Positions 1 to 10,619 of a stretch of 52,500 bases of DNA are shown here, piece by piece (the first letter of the stretch is position 1; each line of letters opens with the position of its first letter). The stretch lies in assembly GCA_009760855.2 (NCBI GenBank), contig WPIO01000042.1, forward strand, positions 3,062,501 to 3,115,000, given 5' to 3'. The DNA is from Cristatella mucedo. Its lineage: Eukaryota; Bryozoa; Phylactolaemata; Cristatellidae. A program made the translations under genes and the position numbers. Under the pieces are notes generated by a model, which was not told the DNA's origin, made no database searches, and saw only the letters and a program-made list of their open reading frames with translations.

Positions 1-828
1 AATCTGTAGATCTGCTGCTGCCATGCATAATTAACATAATACATATGTCCTTAGCCTCACGTCGGGTCCCTGCACCTTTCAAAAGGGCTGTGGTCTGGCC
101 ACCAATGGAGAAAGCAAAGCGAGAGGACCGAGAGGACTTGAGCAGCTTCCATCCGGTCTCTCTTCTCCCGTTCCTATCAAAGACACTAGAACGAGTTGTG
201 GCAGACCAACTGAACTCTTATTTTGAGACCTCAAACCTAGCAAGTAAGTTCCGGTCTAGTTTCAGAGCTAATCACTCCACTGAGTCAGCATTGCTTAGGA
301 TGTATAACGATCTTCTGATGAATGCAGACTTGGTTAAAGTCTCTCTGCTTGTCCTGCTTGATCTCTCGACACCATTTGATTTTATTGATCACAAAGTCCT
401 TCTTGAGCGTCTTGAATCTCAGCTTGGCATTACTGGCACTGTACTGCACTGGTTCAGATCCTATCTCAGTGGCAGACTAAAGAGTATGTATGTGAATATA
501 TTGATGACATCCGTACATGGATGGCAGCAAACTTTCTTATATTGAATAACGACAAAACCAACTTACTATGGGCAAATCAAGTGTGACTCAGAATTTGGAA
601 CATCGTATGCTCAATATAGCTCCGCCAGCATATCTCCTGTTTTATCTGCGAGTAATATAGGTGCCATGTTCCAAAGCGATCTTTGATTAGAGTACCACAT
701 CAGCTCCACAGTCAAGTGTGCCTACTTTCAGCTATATAATATTGCTAAATTCTGGCTTGTTGAGCCTAGGATACCACATCTAAATTGGTCCATGCATTTG
801 TGACATCCCGTCTCGACTACTGTAAAGA

Positions 829-1165
829 CAGTTGGCGACAGAAGCTTTAGCTCTGCAGGTCCTAGACTGTGGAACTCGCTTCCACAATTCTTGCGCAACG
901 ACATCTACTCTCCAACTGCCGACTATGGCACATCTTTTTCAGCGGTCCTGAACTGCTACTTCTACGCTACTCACTACCTCAACTGCTCTCCTAACTCTGC
1001 TATGCTTCCCACTTTCTCTTTGTTGCGTGAGACGAAGTCTGTTGGCTACCGAATGCGTACCGAAAGCCACTTAGGATGTGAGTGCGCTATACAAAACTCT
1101 CCTGCGTAACACCCACATGGTCTTTATGACTTTGTGGAGTCACTGACGGAGATACATTACATTAC
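829..1165 (+). mobile_element. LINE family B, 5'-truncated copy B-1 inside A-1
   Basis: Only the C-terminal end and 3' UTR of family B remain. The reading GPRLWNSLPQFLRN is followed by the family's tyrosine- and cysteine-containing tail (SCYFYATHYLNCSP type), a stop, and an end rich in TTACA repeats near 1150-1165. Family A sequence stops at about 828 (GACTACTGTAA) and continues at about 1163 (CACTGTTTGCTGG), so this piece inserted into A-1. I could not define a clean target-site duplication. Confidence 0.7.
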
Positions 1166-1715
1166 ATTACACTGTTTGCTGGTCTACCGTGCTGTGCAAT
1201 CAGGCGCCTTCAGTTGGTGCAAAATTCTGCAGCGAAGGTCATCTGTCGTGAGCGTTGCAATCGCCACATCACACCACTTCTCGCCAACCTGCACTGGCTC
1301 CCAGTCTATTAGTGCTTCGACTTCAAGGTTCTGTCACTTACTTTTGGGTTCCTTTCTTCTCTGGCTCCAGCCTACCTATCAGAACTACTCCCCCACCAGG
1401 CGAAGAATCTTACAACCCGCTGTTCTAACTTGAATCGTTTATTCATACCTCGTTTGAACCTATAAAGCCCTGGAAACCGTGCCTTTAGTTCCTATGCTCC
1501 CAAAAAAACCTGAAACTCACTACCCACGCACGCATCACAACGTCCCCCGACATGACGACATATAAAAATAAGCTTACAACACACCTGTTTATTCAGCATG
1601 TGGTGGGTCGATGCGATTCGTCCTTCGTGTGCATGTACCTGCTAACACCATGCCTGCTACTTTCGGATGTTTCCGCCAAGCATTTGGTAATGCGTTATAT
1701 GCAGCACCTGTAAAG

Positions 1716-1717
<2 letters not shown>

Positions 1718-1778
<61 letters not shown>
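1718..1778. repeat. (AG)n microsatellite inside a LINE tail hairpin
   Basis: About 30 AG units lie between the left arm (GTAAAGTGC) and the right part (GATTCAGTTCTCTGAGGGCGC) of the A-1 tail. In other copies this site holds only AGAGAGA or AAAGAGA, so the array appears to have expanded from the hairpin's own purine stretch. Confidence 0.9.
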
Positions 1779-1782
<4 letters not shown>

Positions 1783-1859
1783 TTCAGTTCTCTGAGGGCG
1801 CTGTACAAATGCATTATTATTGTTGTTGTTGTTGTGGTTAGTTAACTGCCCGCACCGAG

Positions 1860-2935
1860 ACAAATCGGAGCCAATCCATGCAAAGCCGAGGCTTCTCGGA
1901 CTGGCGCTGTACGGGAGCGTACTGTCGACCTTCGCCTGGCGAAGGCGAATGTGAGACCGTCGGTGGTCAATTCGATGCCCTCTGCGAACGGTGCAAATGG
2001 CACGATCCGCTATACTCGTTCCGTCCTCCGTCCTCGTGTCCCCCCCCGTGTCTTTCTCTCGACCGCTACCGATCAGTGGCCGTAGCGCGTTCGACGAGCG
2101 AGCGCTACGGCACCCTTGAAAGGTGCGTCGGTGCCCCGCCCATCCACCGGTTGCCGCCGCCGAGAGCGCGCTACCTTATCGAATCAGGCAACGCCGCGCA
2201 CACCGTTTGGACCAAGATTTATTCGCACGTACGACAAACGGCCCTCTCAGCGACACTCAGACGACGTTGTCACCTGCATCGTCAATGCCATTGGACTGCG
2301 CTCTGCCTGAGGACGGAGCGAGCGGCCAGATGCATCGGTAGCGTGGTGGTTGCCGGGCGATGATGGTTGCCGGGCGACGGGTGGTTGCCGGGCCTCGTCT
2401 CGGCTTACTTTGCCGATCCCCCGAAGCCTTTGCAAATCCTTTCCTGGCGTGCGGCTCGTCGCCGAGCCGATGCGTCGCCTGGCCGCTGTTGCTGCCGAAG
2501 CCGCTTGGACTTGAAGCGGGCACAGCGCGCTCTCTCGCTGCCTGTCCAGGCAGGGGAGGCCTCGAGTGCTCGCCTATCAGCGAGCGACGGCACGCGTCAG
2601 GTCGTTCGTCACGGCCCGCCTCTCCTCCTCCCTGGAAAAAGAGACCTGCTCTGAATTTAGTACCACCGGCCCCGGAGCAGCGGCAGTAGGAGAGCCCTGC
2701 GATGAAGCAATCGGCAGTTAGGGCCGCAGCCGCCGGCGGTAGAGCCGCCGTGCACTGGAGCGACGGCTGACAGCTTCGGCCATTTTGAGATCGGGCTCTC
2801 GCCCGGTACATAGGAAAAGCTGTCGAAAAATTCTTTCTTTGAAGAAAAAAATCGAGGCGGAATGCTCCGCTGAATTGGGGATGGCCAAAGGGACTAGTGA
2901 GTTGGTACGAAGCGACTCTTCTGATTAAGAAAGCT
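1860..2935. other. GC-rich stretch without a recognised gene
   Basis: CpG-dense sequence with overlapping open frames on both strands, none of which resembles a known family; GC-rich DNA with few stop codons explains them. Three close copies of GGTTGCCGGGC occur between 2347 and 2395, and a perfect 8-bp hairpin (CCTTCGCC/GGCGAAGG) lies at 1929-1945. No splice-consistent exon was found. Confidence 0.5.
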
Positions 2936-2937
2936 TA

Positions 2938-2939
2938 CA

Positions 2940-2971
<32 letters not shown>
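2938..2971. repeat. (CTG)n trinucleotide repeat
   Basis: About eleven uninterrupted CTG units. No open frame with coding character surrounds it. Confidence 0.9.
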
Positions 2972-2972
<1 letters not shown>

Positions 2973-3074
2973 ACTTTCGACAGCCACGACCTTAGCTTCT
3001 GGCGACAGAGGAAAATCTGGAAAAAGCCGCAAATGAGCCGCACAAATTTCGCCGTGGAACAGCTACAGCCTGTG

Positions 3075-3148
3075 CTAAATCTAAATTACAGAAAATGTAA
3101 AGCGCCTAGAAAGAGATTGAGTTCTCTGATGGCGCTTTATCAAGTGCA

Positions 3149-3182
<34 letters not shown>
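3075..3182 (+). mobile_element. Solo 3' tail of LINE family A
   Basis: The tail hairpin is intact: left arm AAAGCGCC, inner stem around AAAGAGATTGAGTTCTCT, right arm GGCGCTTT, then about ten ATT units. The element is truncated to its last roughly 100 bp, as expected of target-primed reverse transcription that stops early. Confidence 0.8.
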
Positions 3183-3183
<1 letters not shown>

Positions 3184-4209
3184 ACGTATGCCAAGCGATT
3201 CAAATTGTGATTACGTGATCCTTGCGCGTATCCGGTCTCTCGTTACTCTTAACATTGACGAATGCCTAATGACAAATATTTTCTTAAATTATGCCTCTAT
3301 TTGACCTCAGATTTCATGGAATTGTTTCATTGGCTGTTCATATCTAGCAGCCTAGCGTTCTGCTCGAGTGCAGGCTTTAAAAGAGACGCATGATGCCATT
3401 AAGGTTTTGTTCTAAGCAATAGCCTATCGCCATTTTAATAATAATAATAATACATTCGATATAGCGCCCTCAGGGCACGGTCTCCAAAGGATTTGAAGTT
3501 TTTACCAGGTATAGGCAAACAATTAAATTCTGAAAAGTGGGTGGTACGATGCTTAGTCTGGTGTGAGAGTAAATCTGACAGGTAGGCTGAAGCCAAAGAA
3601 TGAAGGGACCTAAAAGTGAGTGAAAGAACCTTGAAGTCGAGGTGTTTCTTGACTGGGAACCAGTGCAGGTCGGCGAGAAGTGGTGTGATGTAGAAACTGC
3701 AACGCTAACGACAGACAAACTTGGCTGCAGAGTTTTGCTCCAGCTGTAAGCGCCTGATTGCACAGGCCTGTATGCAGGCAAGCAGTGAAAACCTGAAGAC
3801 AGGATGGGATGTCACAAATGTATGGATAAAGTTAGATGCGGTATCCCTGTCTAAACAAGCCCGAATTTTAGCGATGTTGTGTAGCTGAAAGAAGGCAGAC
3901 TTGACTGTGGAGGAGAGGCGAGATTGAGACCTTTCGGAGAAAAAGGAGAAAAAGCTACAAATGGCGCCCTCTACCGTATGTAAAAATTACTGCAAGATAG
4001 CTTCACCACAAAAGAAATGCAAAGAACACATGCTAGCCGGCATATCAAATAGAGAAAGTTTGATTAACTTAATCAAATGTAAGGTGGCTATCGCAGCTTT
4101 AAGTTAAGTGAATTTGTCTGGCCTTGCATTTGGAAAACTGGTCTATTGCAGTTTGAAAGTCATTATTTTTCATTGTTTCTCTCTCTCTATGCTTAACCAT
4201 ACCAAATTG

Positions 4210-5450
4210 AGAGTCAATCTTACCCCATTGATGCTCTCAGATGAGACAGGATTGTCTTAAACTTGCTAAAGGACTGTTCACAACTGGCAACTGATACAGC
4301 TAGGGTTGGAAGAACTTGCAAGACAACTCTCAAATTATGAAACAAATTTTCTCCATAATTGACAATTAAAGACATTAGTTTCAGCAGTGTCTTTATTTCT
4401 GAATCGTGGCGTGCGACAAGAAGCATTAGCAGTCACATACTCAACTGTACAGCCCTGTTTCATCAATTTCTGAACAATAGAAGCTTCCAAGATCTCGAGA
4501 TTGCAAGCGGAGTTTGGTCTGGTCGAGTGCCTTCAAAAGCTTCTTAACTTCTATCAAAAAACCAAATTTGGCATCAAGATCTGTGAGTAGGAAAAACCTA
4601 GTTGTATTTTCTTGTTTGGAAGAGTCTATGCTGGTATTCATTATTCTTGAAATTCCCTCTGCCGTGAGACTAACATCTTGAGAGTTCTTCAGGCATCTGA
4701 GTACTTTGCCGTATTCTTCGTTCAACTGCAAGTCCCCTCAATTCACATCTCCTTTTGGCATCTATACAAAATACTAGCTGATTGAACAGCCTCTTTTGTA
4801 TAGCAACAGAGGTACCTTTACGGCTATCACCACCGCTTGCAGCGGCAATAAAGGATCGCCCACCACTGGATTCGAACCCACGACCTCAGGACCGAGGCCG
4901 TGAAAAGCAATCACCTTACTTAGTGAGCCATCTAGTAGTGATTCCTGGCACGGATCTTCTCGAAGTCTCAACAAATCAACCCCAAGAGAATAAAGGGGGC
5001 GAAAGGTTTCTTTAAAAATCATCTTTGGATGCCATAGTCTTTTTTGAACGCGGTCAATATTCCTTAAGATATTGTACCAAAATTTCAACAGAGCCAAAAA
5101 GTTGAAATTCAAAATACAATGTAGGAGACTGCCAGCTTCACTGCTTCTTTTAAGTGTTCCACATGAGTCCTCAGACAGTTGCTCCAAAAGACCTACGATG
5201 CTGTTCAGTCCATCATTGATAGCTTCCACGGCCTCCACTCTTGCACTTCACCTTGTTGCAACGTCACGTTTGATGTTTATGGCTAAGACTTTCTCCATTC
5301 TCCGTTTCTTCCCACCTCAGAGCTGATCAGGAAGAGAATTAGTAGGCACTCTCTATTGTTCCAAAAAAGGTAATTACGGCGGAATCTTGACTGGCAGCAC
5401 GAACTCCTGCCAAGCTCAAGCTGTGGTTATCCCAGTTTACAAAAAATTAG
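4210..5450 (-). pseudogene. hAT transposase pseudogene (ZMYM1-like type)
   Basis: Segments on the minus strand read as a hAT transposase of the zinc-finger-MYM-type-1-like group. About 5450-5330 gives GDNHSLSLAGV-type and VITFFGTIE residues. About 5238-4990 gives VEAVEAINDGLNSIVGLLEQ and FNFLALLKFWYNIL. About 4731-4441 gives LNEEYGKVLR. About 4330-4220 holds the C-terminal dimerisation motif LPTLAVSVASCEQSFSKFK. The enzyme would cut and paste its own element through an RNase-H-like core. Several stops, frameshifts and the SINE insertion break it, and the N-terminal zinc finger is not recognisable. Family assignment is by recalled motif pattern. Confidence 0.75.
4772..4940 (-). mobile_element. 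SINE-1 copy inside the hAT element
   Basis: A tRNA-derived SINE on the minus strand. Its head has an A-box-like TGGCTCACTAAGTAAGG and a B box GGTTCGAATCC. The body contains a GCCGCTGCAAGCGGTGG stem, and the end reads GAGGCTGTTCAATCAGCTAGTA. It separates the transposase segments ending near LLDGS and starting near LNEEYGK, so it is younger than the hAT insertion. Confidence 0.8.
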
Positions 5451-6962
5451 CTTCTCATTTCTGGACAGTATTTTCATTCGGACACCTGACAGGCGAGCGG
5501 TCTTATAGTGTGTCGGTGCTCAGCCACGGCACGCTGGCTCTTCCTTGACGCGGGTGGCGTAGCAGGCCGGGCTCGCCCTTGATGCGACGCAGTCCGCCTG
5601 TGGCAGGCAGGATAAGGCGAGCGGACGGTGAGGGCAGTTGGAACGAGGGCGCAGGGGTGAACGGCCGTTTCTTTCGACGCTGCGAGCGCCAGCCGAATTC
5701 CCGGTGGTTGAAGCCCCCTCGGTGTTTCCTTTTCGTCGCGTGTGTGCCGCACGAGCCTCAAGCTACAGCTTGGTCTAAGTCTGCAAACATGCTCAACTAG
5801 GTAGCCAGCAATAGCCAAGTCAATTGAAACAAGGTCTTGTTTGAAATCAAAATAATTGTTATTCTCACAGGAAAAGTTTAAAAATATGCATACAATCCAT
5901 TTTGTTTTTGGCACCCCTTCGCCTTGGCGCTTGGAGAGATATTCCCCCTGCCCACTCCTCGCGAAGCCTCTGCTGTGGAGCGATGTGGTCGTCCAACAAA
6001 AGGTCACTAGAACTATAACTCTTTAGAACAGGACACCTAGATTTCGTGTAGATTTAACACGAGATAGACTAGCACAGCCGACTTTGAGCATTAACCTTTC
6101 CAAGTTCTGAATCAAACTTGGTTGACCCATAACGAGTAATTTGATTTCATCATCATTCAATTTAAGAACGTTTTCTGCCATTCATGTGAAAATGCCATGA
6201 ATACCAGCAACAGGGGAGTTGACAGAATTTGACGTGCTGGAGGGCTGGGAGGAATCAAACCAAAGGTACAGCTTAGTTTCATCTGCATAGAAGTGAAAGC
6301 CTAGATTGTGCCCGGCAATCACATTGGCTAGAGGGAGAGTATAAACTGTGAAAAGAATCGAACCAAGCACAAAGCCCTGCTGAGATAACCTACCTAAGTC
6401 TGCATTCCTCATTAGGTCGTTATACACCCGAAGCAATGCTGACTCTGTGGAGTGATTAGCTCTAAGCCAGACTAGAATTTACTAGCAAGGTTTGAAGTTT
6501 TAAGATATGAGTTCAGCTGGTCTGCCACGACTCGTTCCATTGTTTTTATAAGAAAGGTGAAAGTGAGATTGGGCGAAAGGTGCTTAAGTTCTCTTGGTCT
6601 AGTGTGGCTTTCTTGAGTAGTCGCCGGACTACAGCCTTTTTGAAAGGTGCTGGGACATGACCTGAGGCTAATGACATATTAGTGACGATATATTTGCACG
6701 GCAGCAGCAGATCAATGGCAACGTAGGTGTAGGAACAGTGGGAATAGGGTCCACGGGACTTGTTTTCTTCTTTGATTGGGATATGAAGTCCGGGAAGATA
6801 TCACTAGTGACCTGCTTGAATGTAGGCATTCAGGTTTTGCAAGAAATCGAGGGACAGCATTCTAGGAGAGGATGCTCCCATCGCAGGCTAATGACATAGG
6901 ATGTTATTTCTGCATGGCAGCAGCAGATTAATGAATGATAGAATCAGGGCAATGGGAATAGG

Positions 6963-7124
6963 GCTAATAATGAGTTGTTTATTTATAGATTAAGGGCACT
7001 TTAGGCTATGAGCACAGTGGCCGTAGCAGTTAAATTGGCGCGCTACGTCGTCCTTTGGCACAGAGACAGCTCAATTCCCTCTCGTCCTGCTATGGACACT
7101 GAAAATTGCCGGAAGTATTAACTA
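6963..7124. mobile_element. 162-bp unclassified insertion with 7-bp target duplication
   Basis: Family A sequence is interrupted between two copies of GAATAGG (6956-6962 and 7125-7131). Removing the insert plus one copy restores alignment with the A copy at 40250-40290. The insert starts with TAATAATGAG and an AT-rich stretch, which would be the tail of a minus-strand retroposon, but its body does not match SINE-1 or SINE-2 here. Confidence 0.65.
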
Positions 7125-7654
7125 GAATAGGATCCAGATGACTAGTTGTCTTCTTTGATTGGGATATGCACTTTAGGACGAGGTCACTATTGACTTCCTT
7201 GAATGTAGATATTGATGTGCTGCATGGAATGTACTATTAGGACGCCCGGGGTGCTGCCAACTGAGGGATGGGCTCACTGATTTTGTCTATCTCGTTGACA
7301 ACGAGGTTAGAGAAGTGATCAGCTAGATCATCACAGGAATCATTGAATAAGGAGCTAACCTCGGTGCAGCTAAGAAGACGGTTGGTGATCGACATCAGCA
7401 TTATATTAGTATGTGCATCTGTGATCTAACAATGCTTTTATAAAAGCTAGACTATGCCTTTGCTAGGATCGATTGGTACGATCTGCAGTAGTCCTCTTAT
7501 GCTTTTCGATGGGCAGTCATTTCTGATATTGTGTATACTTTTTTCAAGCTAGCGCTTAGTAGAATTAGCTAGTTTAATGTCTGTGGTAAACCAAAGGCCG
7601 TCTGGGCGAGGGCGCGTAGTGCGCTTAGTCAGAGGTGAAAGCTAATCGACCATG

Positions 7655-8362
7655 TCAGTAAGTGTAGTGTTGTAGTAAGCAATCTATCATTGATGACAGA
7701 TCGGAAGATTGATTGAACAGCAGAGGCGAAGCAGATGTTTTTGCACAGACAGCATCAATGTCAAGGGTTTTGAGGTTTTGCGATTCACAAGTAATCTTAG
7801 ATGAGGAAGAGGAGGGCACAGACTGTATACTGAATGAAATTGGCATGTGATCAGATAAGCAGAATTTGGTAATAATTGGTGATGATAAAGGGCTGTCGTA
7901 TGAGTAAATGTGGTCGAGGGTGTGACCCTTGATGTGTGTAGGGCTATGCACATTAGCCACGAGAGACAATGAGTCAGTCAGTGCACGAAATCCAGTGCTG
8001 ACGGCGTGAAATAAGTTATCAAAATGAACTTTTAAATCACCCATAATGAGAAAATATCGATTTATTGCACACAGAATCGAAATGAGATCGGAGAAATCTG
8101 AAATTAAAAAGGACTCGGTACCTGATGGGAGATAAACTACTGCCACCATCGGTAGCTTGTTGTCGGGTGAAATCAAGACAATAGATTCAAAAGACTGCTT
8201 TGAGAGTTCTGCAAACGGCTTGAAATTGAAATTCGAGAGTGTGGTAATAACGACTCCGCATCCAATTTTGATTGATCTATGGGCGTGTAAGAAGAATAAA
8301 CCAGTCGGGGTTTCGTCTTTAATCGTCGGGCAGTCTACCGTTAGCAGCCAACTTTCAGTCAA
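7655..8362 (-). pseudogene. AP-type endonuclease domain of LINE A-2
   Basis: An open frame of about 235 codons. It carries the order of motifs of LINE apurinic-like endonucleases: LTESWL (actually MTESWLL at the start), VVYLPSGTESFLISDFSDL, GDLKVHFD in place of the usual GDFN, SPTHIKGHTLDHIYS, and LSDHMPISFSI. This domain nicks target DNA to prime reverse transcription. The change of Asn to Lys in GDFN would probably disable it. Upstream, 8408-8683 contains QLNARLLESSLNVQLATII, the usual N-terminal strand, but a stop separates it. Confidence 0.75.
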
Positions 8363-8707
8363 GGCGAGATCAAGGCCTTTTTCAGAGAGTTTGGAAAGTT
8401 AAGAAAGTTAATGTCGCTTAATAATAGTTGCTAATTGCACATTGAGCGAGGATTCCAAAAGACGGGCGTTTAGTTGGGCCACTGGAGTTATAGCAGGCCT
8501 AGTGACTGAGTTAGAGAGATTCCTTGTAGCGTTTGAGGTAGAACGCGCTGAGCGGTTCGAGACAGCGCTATGAATACCAAACGAGCTGCTACTCAGCTCG
8601 CAGCTCCCGCAAAACGAGCGGCGTCTCAGTTCGCGGCCCCGGCCCCGCTTCGGCTCCGGGGTGCTTTTCTTTTGTTGATGCATGACTCAAGGATCTTAGC
8701 AGCAGCA

Positions 8708-8749
8708 ATGATATCATCAGCATGATATCATCAGCATGATATCATCAGC
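8708..8749. repeat. Three 14-bp tandem copies with a palindromic core
   Basis: ATGATATCATCAGC is repeated three times without change (8708, 8722, 8736). Each unit contains the 10-bp palindrome ATGATATCAT. It lies just beyond the 5' limit of LINE A-2. Confidence 0.95.
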
Positions 8750-9714
8750 AAGGAAATCATTTGAAATACGATGACGAAGCGATAAAAGCTACACACGATC
8801 ACAACTAATATGCAGGTTACCAGCCGCCGGCGTATGCAACGCCACCGCCGCTGGCGTGGCAGACTCAGCGGGTCGAAGCGATAAGCATGTAGATGTCCTT
8901 AGGCTCGTAATTTCTTACGCACAATTTTCAAACAGCAAACAAACAAGATAAGCTCTAAATTGATCTTAGTTGTATCGGTTTCCGTATATGACGTTCGCAA
9001 GAATTTCGGTTGTCGGAAGAGAACTTTACAACGGACAAGAAACGCTAGTAGCGCTTGGTGTCGCGAGGCGAGAATTTTGAAATGCTCTCGAAAAAGCATG
9101 GGATCGCAGATTAGGTGCAGATGGCGAAATGGCTGAGAAAATACGCGCTTCTAGATGGCTTATCTTTGATGCACAGATCAGTGTTAGCCTCCGGAAGAGG
9201 AATCTCTTGTTCAGAGAGATTATCGCGTTTTATTCCGGAAGGGGTGCGGGATGCGTCTTCCGGGCATCGCGCTTTGGAAGCGGAAACTTTAGAAGCGGAA
9301 ATCGCACAAGAAACTGCGGGAAGCGCTTGTCCGAGTGGCCGGCCACTTGCCGACGCCATTTTAATCGCATTTGTGTAAAGCGATACGAGCGGTCTCCTCG
9401 GGAAAGAGGCACTACCATAACTCTCCCATGACAAGGTCACGCCTCGCATAGCAAGGTCACGCCTTGCCCTCTGGGTGGCGGCTCGCGTTTCTCGAAGCTG
9501 CCATGTTCGTGCGTTGAAATGTGCCTGCTCCTACTCCCGAGGATTGTCGCTGTGAGTAGATGCTAGCGTGTGTTCGTGCGTGTACGTGCGTGCGTGCGTG
9601 CGCGCGCGCCCCTGTCGCCAAAAAGCCGCTGTCTGTGTCGTGTCCGCGACTCCAAAAGGCCGCAGAGCCCGAGCGGGTGTTGTGTTGAAAAATTTCCCCA
9701 AGAGCCTTTTCAGC
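8750..9714. other. Unassigned stretch, no gene supported
   Basis: Overlapping short open frames on both strands at 9111-9449 share no recognisable motif and no splice sites in phase. A GTGC/TGCG-rich run lies at about 9565-9610. TCACGCCT is repeated at 9438 and 9458. Confidence 0.4.
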
Positions 9715-10280
9715 GGAAGCGGCTTTCGGCGCGCATGCGGTAGCCAGCAGACTCCATTTCACGCAAGAAAGGGAAAGTGCGAAGTGCTGCTGTGTAAGGA
9801 GGGCAGTCGAATATGTGAGCAGGTTTGAAATATAATATAATATAATATAAATAATAATATAAATAATGAAATATAATATAATATAAATATAAAAATAGCA
9901 CCCAAGGAAGTCAAGTCGCAATGTGCCTGAATCGGCAGCAGGAGACAAGTTGCCACTCCTCAGACTTGTGCAGCGAAGTCCCGCATGACCCGCCGACCAA
10001 AAGCTTCTGTCGCAAACAGTCTCCTAGGGAAAGGTACAACTAATAAAGAGTACAACTAATCTGTAGGTCTGGGACGACGTGCAGACTCGAGGAGGCGAAA
10101 CTGAGGAAGCAGTTCAGCTAGATACGAAGGAGCCATGCGCCGGTGAGTGCCTTGCATGTGCTGGAGTAAGATGATTTTGCTCTGTTTATTAACCGGCTGC
10201 CTTCGAAGCTCCTTTAGCAAAGGAGAGCAAAAGTAACATGGCGAAATTCTTGGTTGAAAGACCAAACTGGCGGCCATGTG
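9715..10280 (-). mobile_element. LINE family B fragment B-2
   Basis: This is the minus-strand C-terminal region of family B, recognised from the rule-like order TTTCGGTACGC-type end, GTAGCCAACAGACT-like stretch, AAGCTTCTGTCGC, and the CAGTTCAGCTAGATACGAAGG region that encodes the SYLAEL motif. An AT-only run (AATAT-type, about 9830-9896) replaces about 20 bp normally present. Heavily degraded. Confidence 0.65.
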
Positions 10281-10319
10281 TATCCTTAACAGTACTGGCT
10301 TGTATCGCCAGCACTGAGC

Positions 10320-10425
10320 CAGTCCAGTCACGGCACTTCAGTGGAGCTCTTGCACTTCACGACCCAGACAGGGGTCGTTGGTTCGAGTTCTGCAGCAAGC
10401 AATCCTTCATTGCGCAATGAAAGCG
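10320..10425 (+). mobile_element. SINE-1-like fragment
   Basis: The segment CTTCACGACCCAGACAGGGG followed by GGTTCGAGTTC resembles the B-box half of SINE-1 (TTTTCACGACC ... GGTTCGAATCC). The 3' body is missing or too diverged, and the A-box half is unclear. Confidence 0.45.
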
Positions 10426-10430
10426 GGGCG

Positions 10431-10540
10431 ATAATAATAATGACAATAATAATAGCAATAATAATACATTTAACATAGCTCCCTCAGAGAAGTTATTTTC
10501 TCGGCACTTTGCATTTACTGCAAAGGGAAGCGCTATAGAA
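10431..10540 (-). mobile_element. Solo 3' tail of LINE family A
   Basis: An imperfect (ATA)n run is followed by AGCTCCCTCAGAGAAG and the sequence reading AAAGTGCCGAGAAAATAA on the minus strand, which are the two halves of the A tail hairpin. The TTTGCATTTACTGCAAAGGGA stretch of the A 3' UTR follows. Confidence 0.65.
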
Positions 10541-10619
10541 TGTGACAGCCGTTGACGGTCTTCTATCGCTATATACAGTAAGAAAGGCTGCTTGGTCAGC
10601 TAACGTTTAGACAGAACGA

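Larger units (their letters stand above)
1..1843 (+). mobile_element. L2/CR1-like LINE, family A, copy A-1 (degenerate)
   Basis: This is the 3' two thirds of a non-LTR retrotransposon whose 5' part lies before the window. Positions 45-545 read as the N-terminal half of a reverse transcriptase: LPFLSKTLERVVADQL, FRANHSTESALL and LVLLDLS are the usual blocks of the L2/CR1/Jockey group. The frame then jumps from SGRLKSMYVN to ILMTSVHGW, so the catalytic YADD block is deleted. Family A sequence resumes after an inserted family B fragment and runs through the C-terminal region (about 1166-1600) to a 3' tail at about 1690-1843, which ends in ATT/GTT triplets. The tail hairpin has been stretched by an (AG)n array. 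Stops and frameshifts make it inactive. Assignment to the L2/CR1 group rests on motif recognition; the exact clade is inferred. Confidence 0.8.
3913..5972 (-). mobile_element. hAT DNA transposon inserted in LINE A-2
   Basis: The insert of about 2.06 kb is flanked by identical 8-bp copies of CTGTGGAG (3905-3912 and 5973-5980); 8 bp is the duplication length typical of hAT elements. The outer ends share the inverted core AGAGGC: GAGAGGCGAG at the left and, read inward, CAGAGGCTTC at the right. A broken transposase lies inside on the minus strand. Positions 5470-5800 are GC-rich and may be a further insertion or unusual 5' sequence. SINE-1 at 4772-4940 inserted later. The duplication and terminal bases are seen; the hAT class follows from duplication length and protein. 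Confidence 0.8.
3436..8690 (-). mobile_element. LINE family A, near-complete copy A-2, split by hAT
   Basis: On the minus strand this copy runs from a degraded 5' region (about 8690), through an endonuclease (7655-8362) and reverse transcriptase (about 6000-6700), to a C-terminal region and short (ATT)n tail at 3436. A hAT element at 3913-5972 interrupts it. The LINE sequence on each side joins exactly when one copy of the 8-bp CTGTGGAG is removed, judged against the copy at 39300-39330. The catalytic block reads FYADETKLYL, so the second Asp is lost. Positions 6680-6890 are repeated at 6900-7210, and the second copy holds another insertion. The tail joins the coding end directly, so the 3' UTR is largely deleted. 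Inactive. Confidence 0.8.

Noticed and set aside
8690-8760. CRISPR-like array from the ATGATATCATCAGC repeats
   Set aside because: The units are head to tail with no spacers, in eukaryotic DNA.
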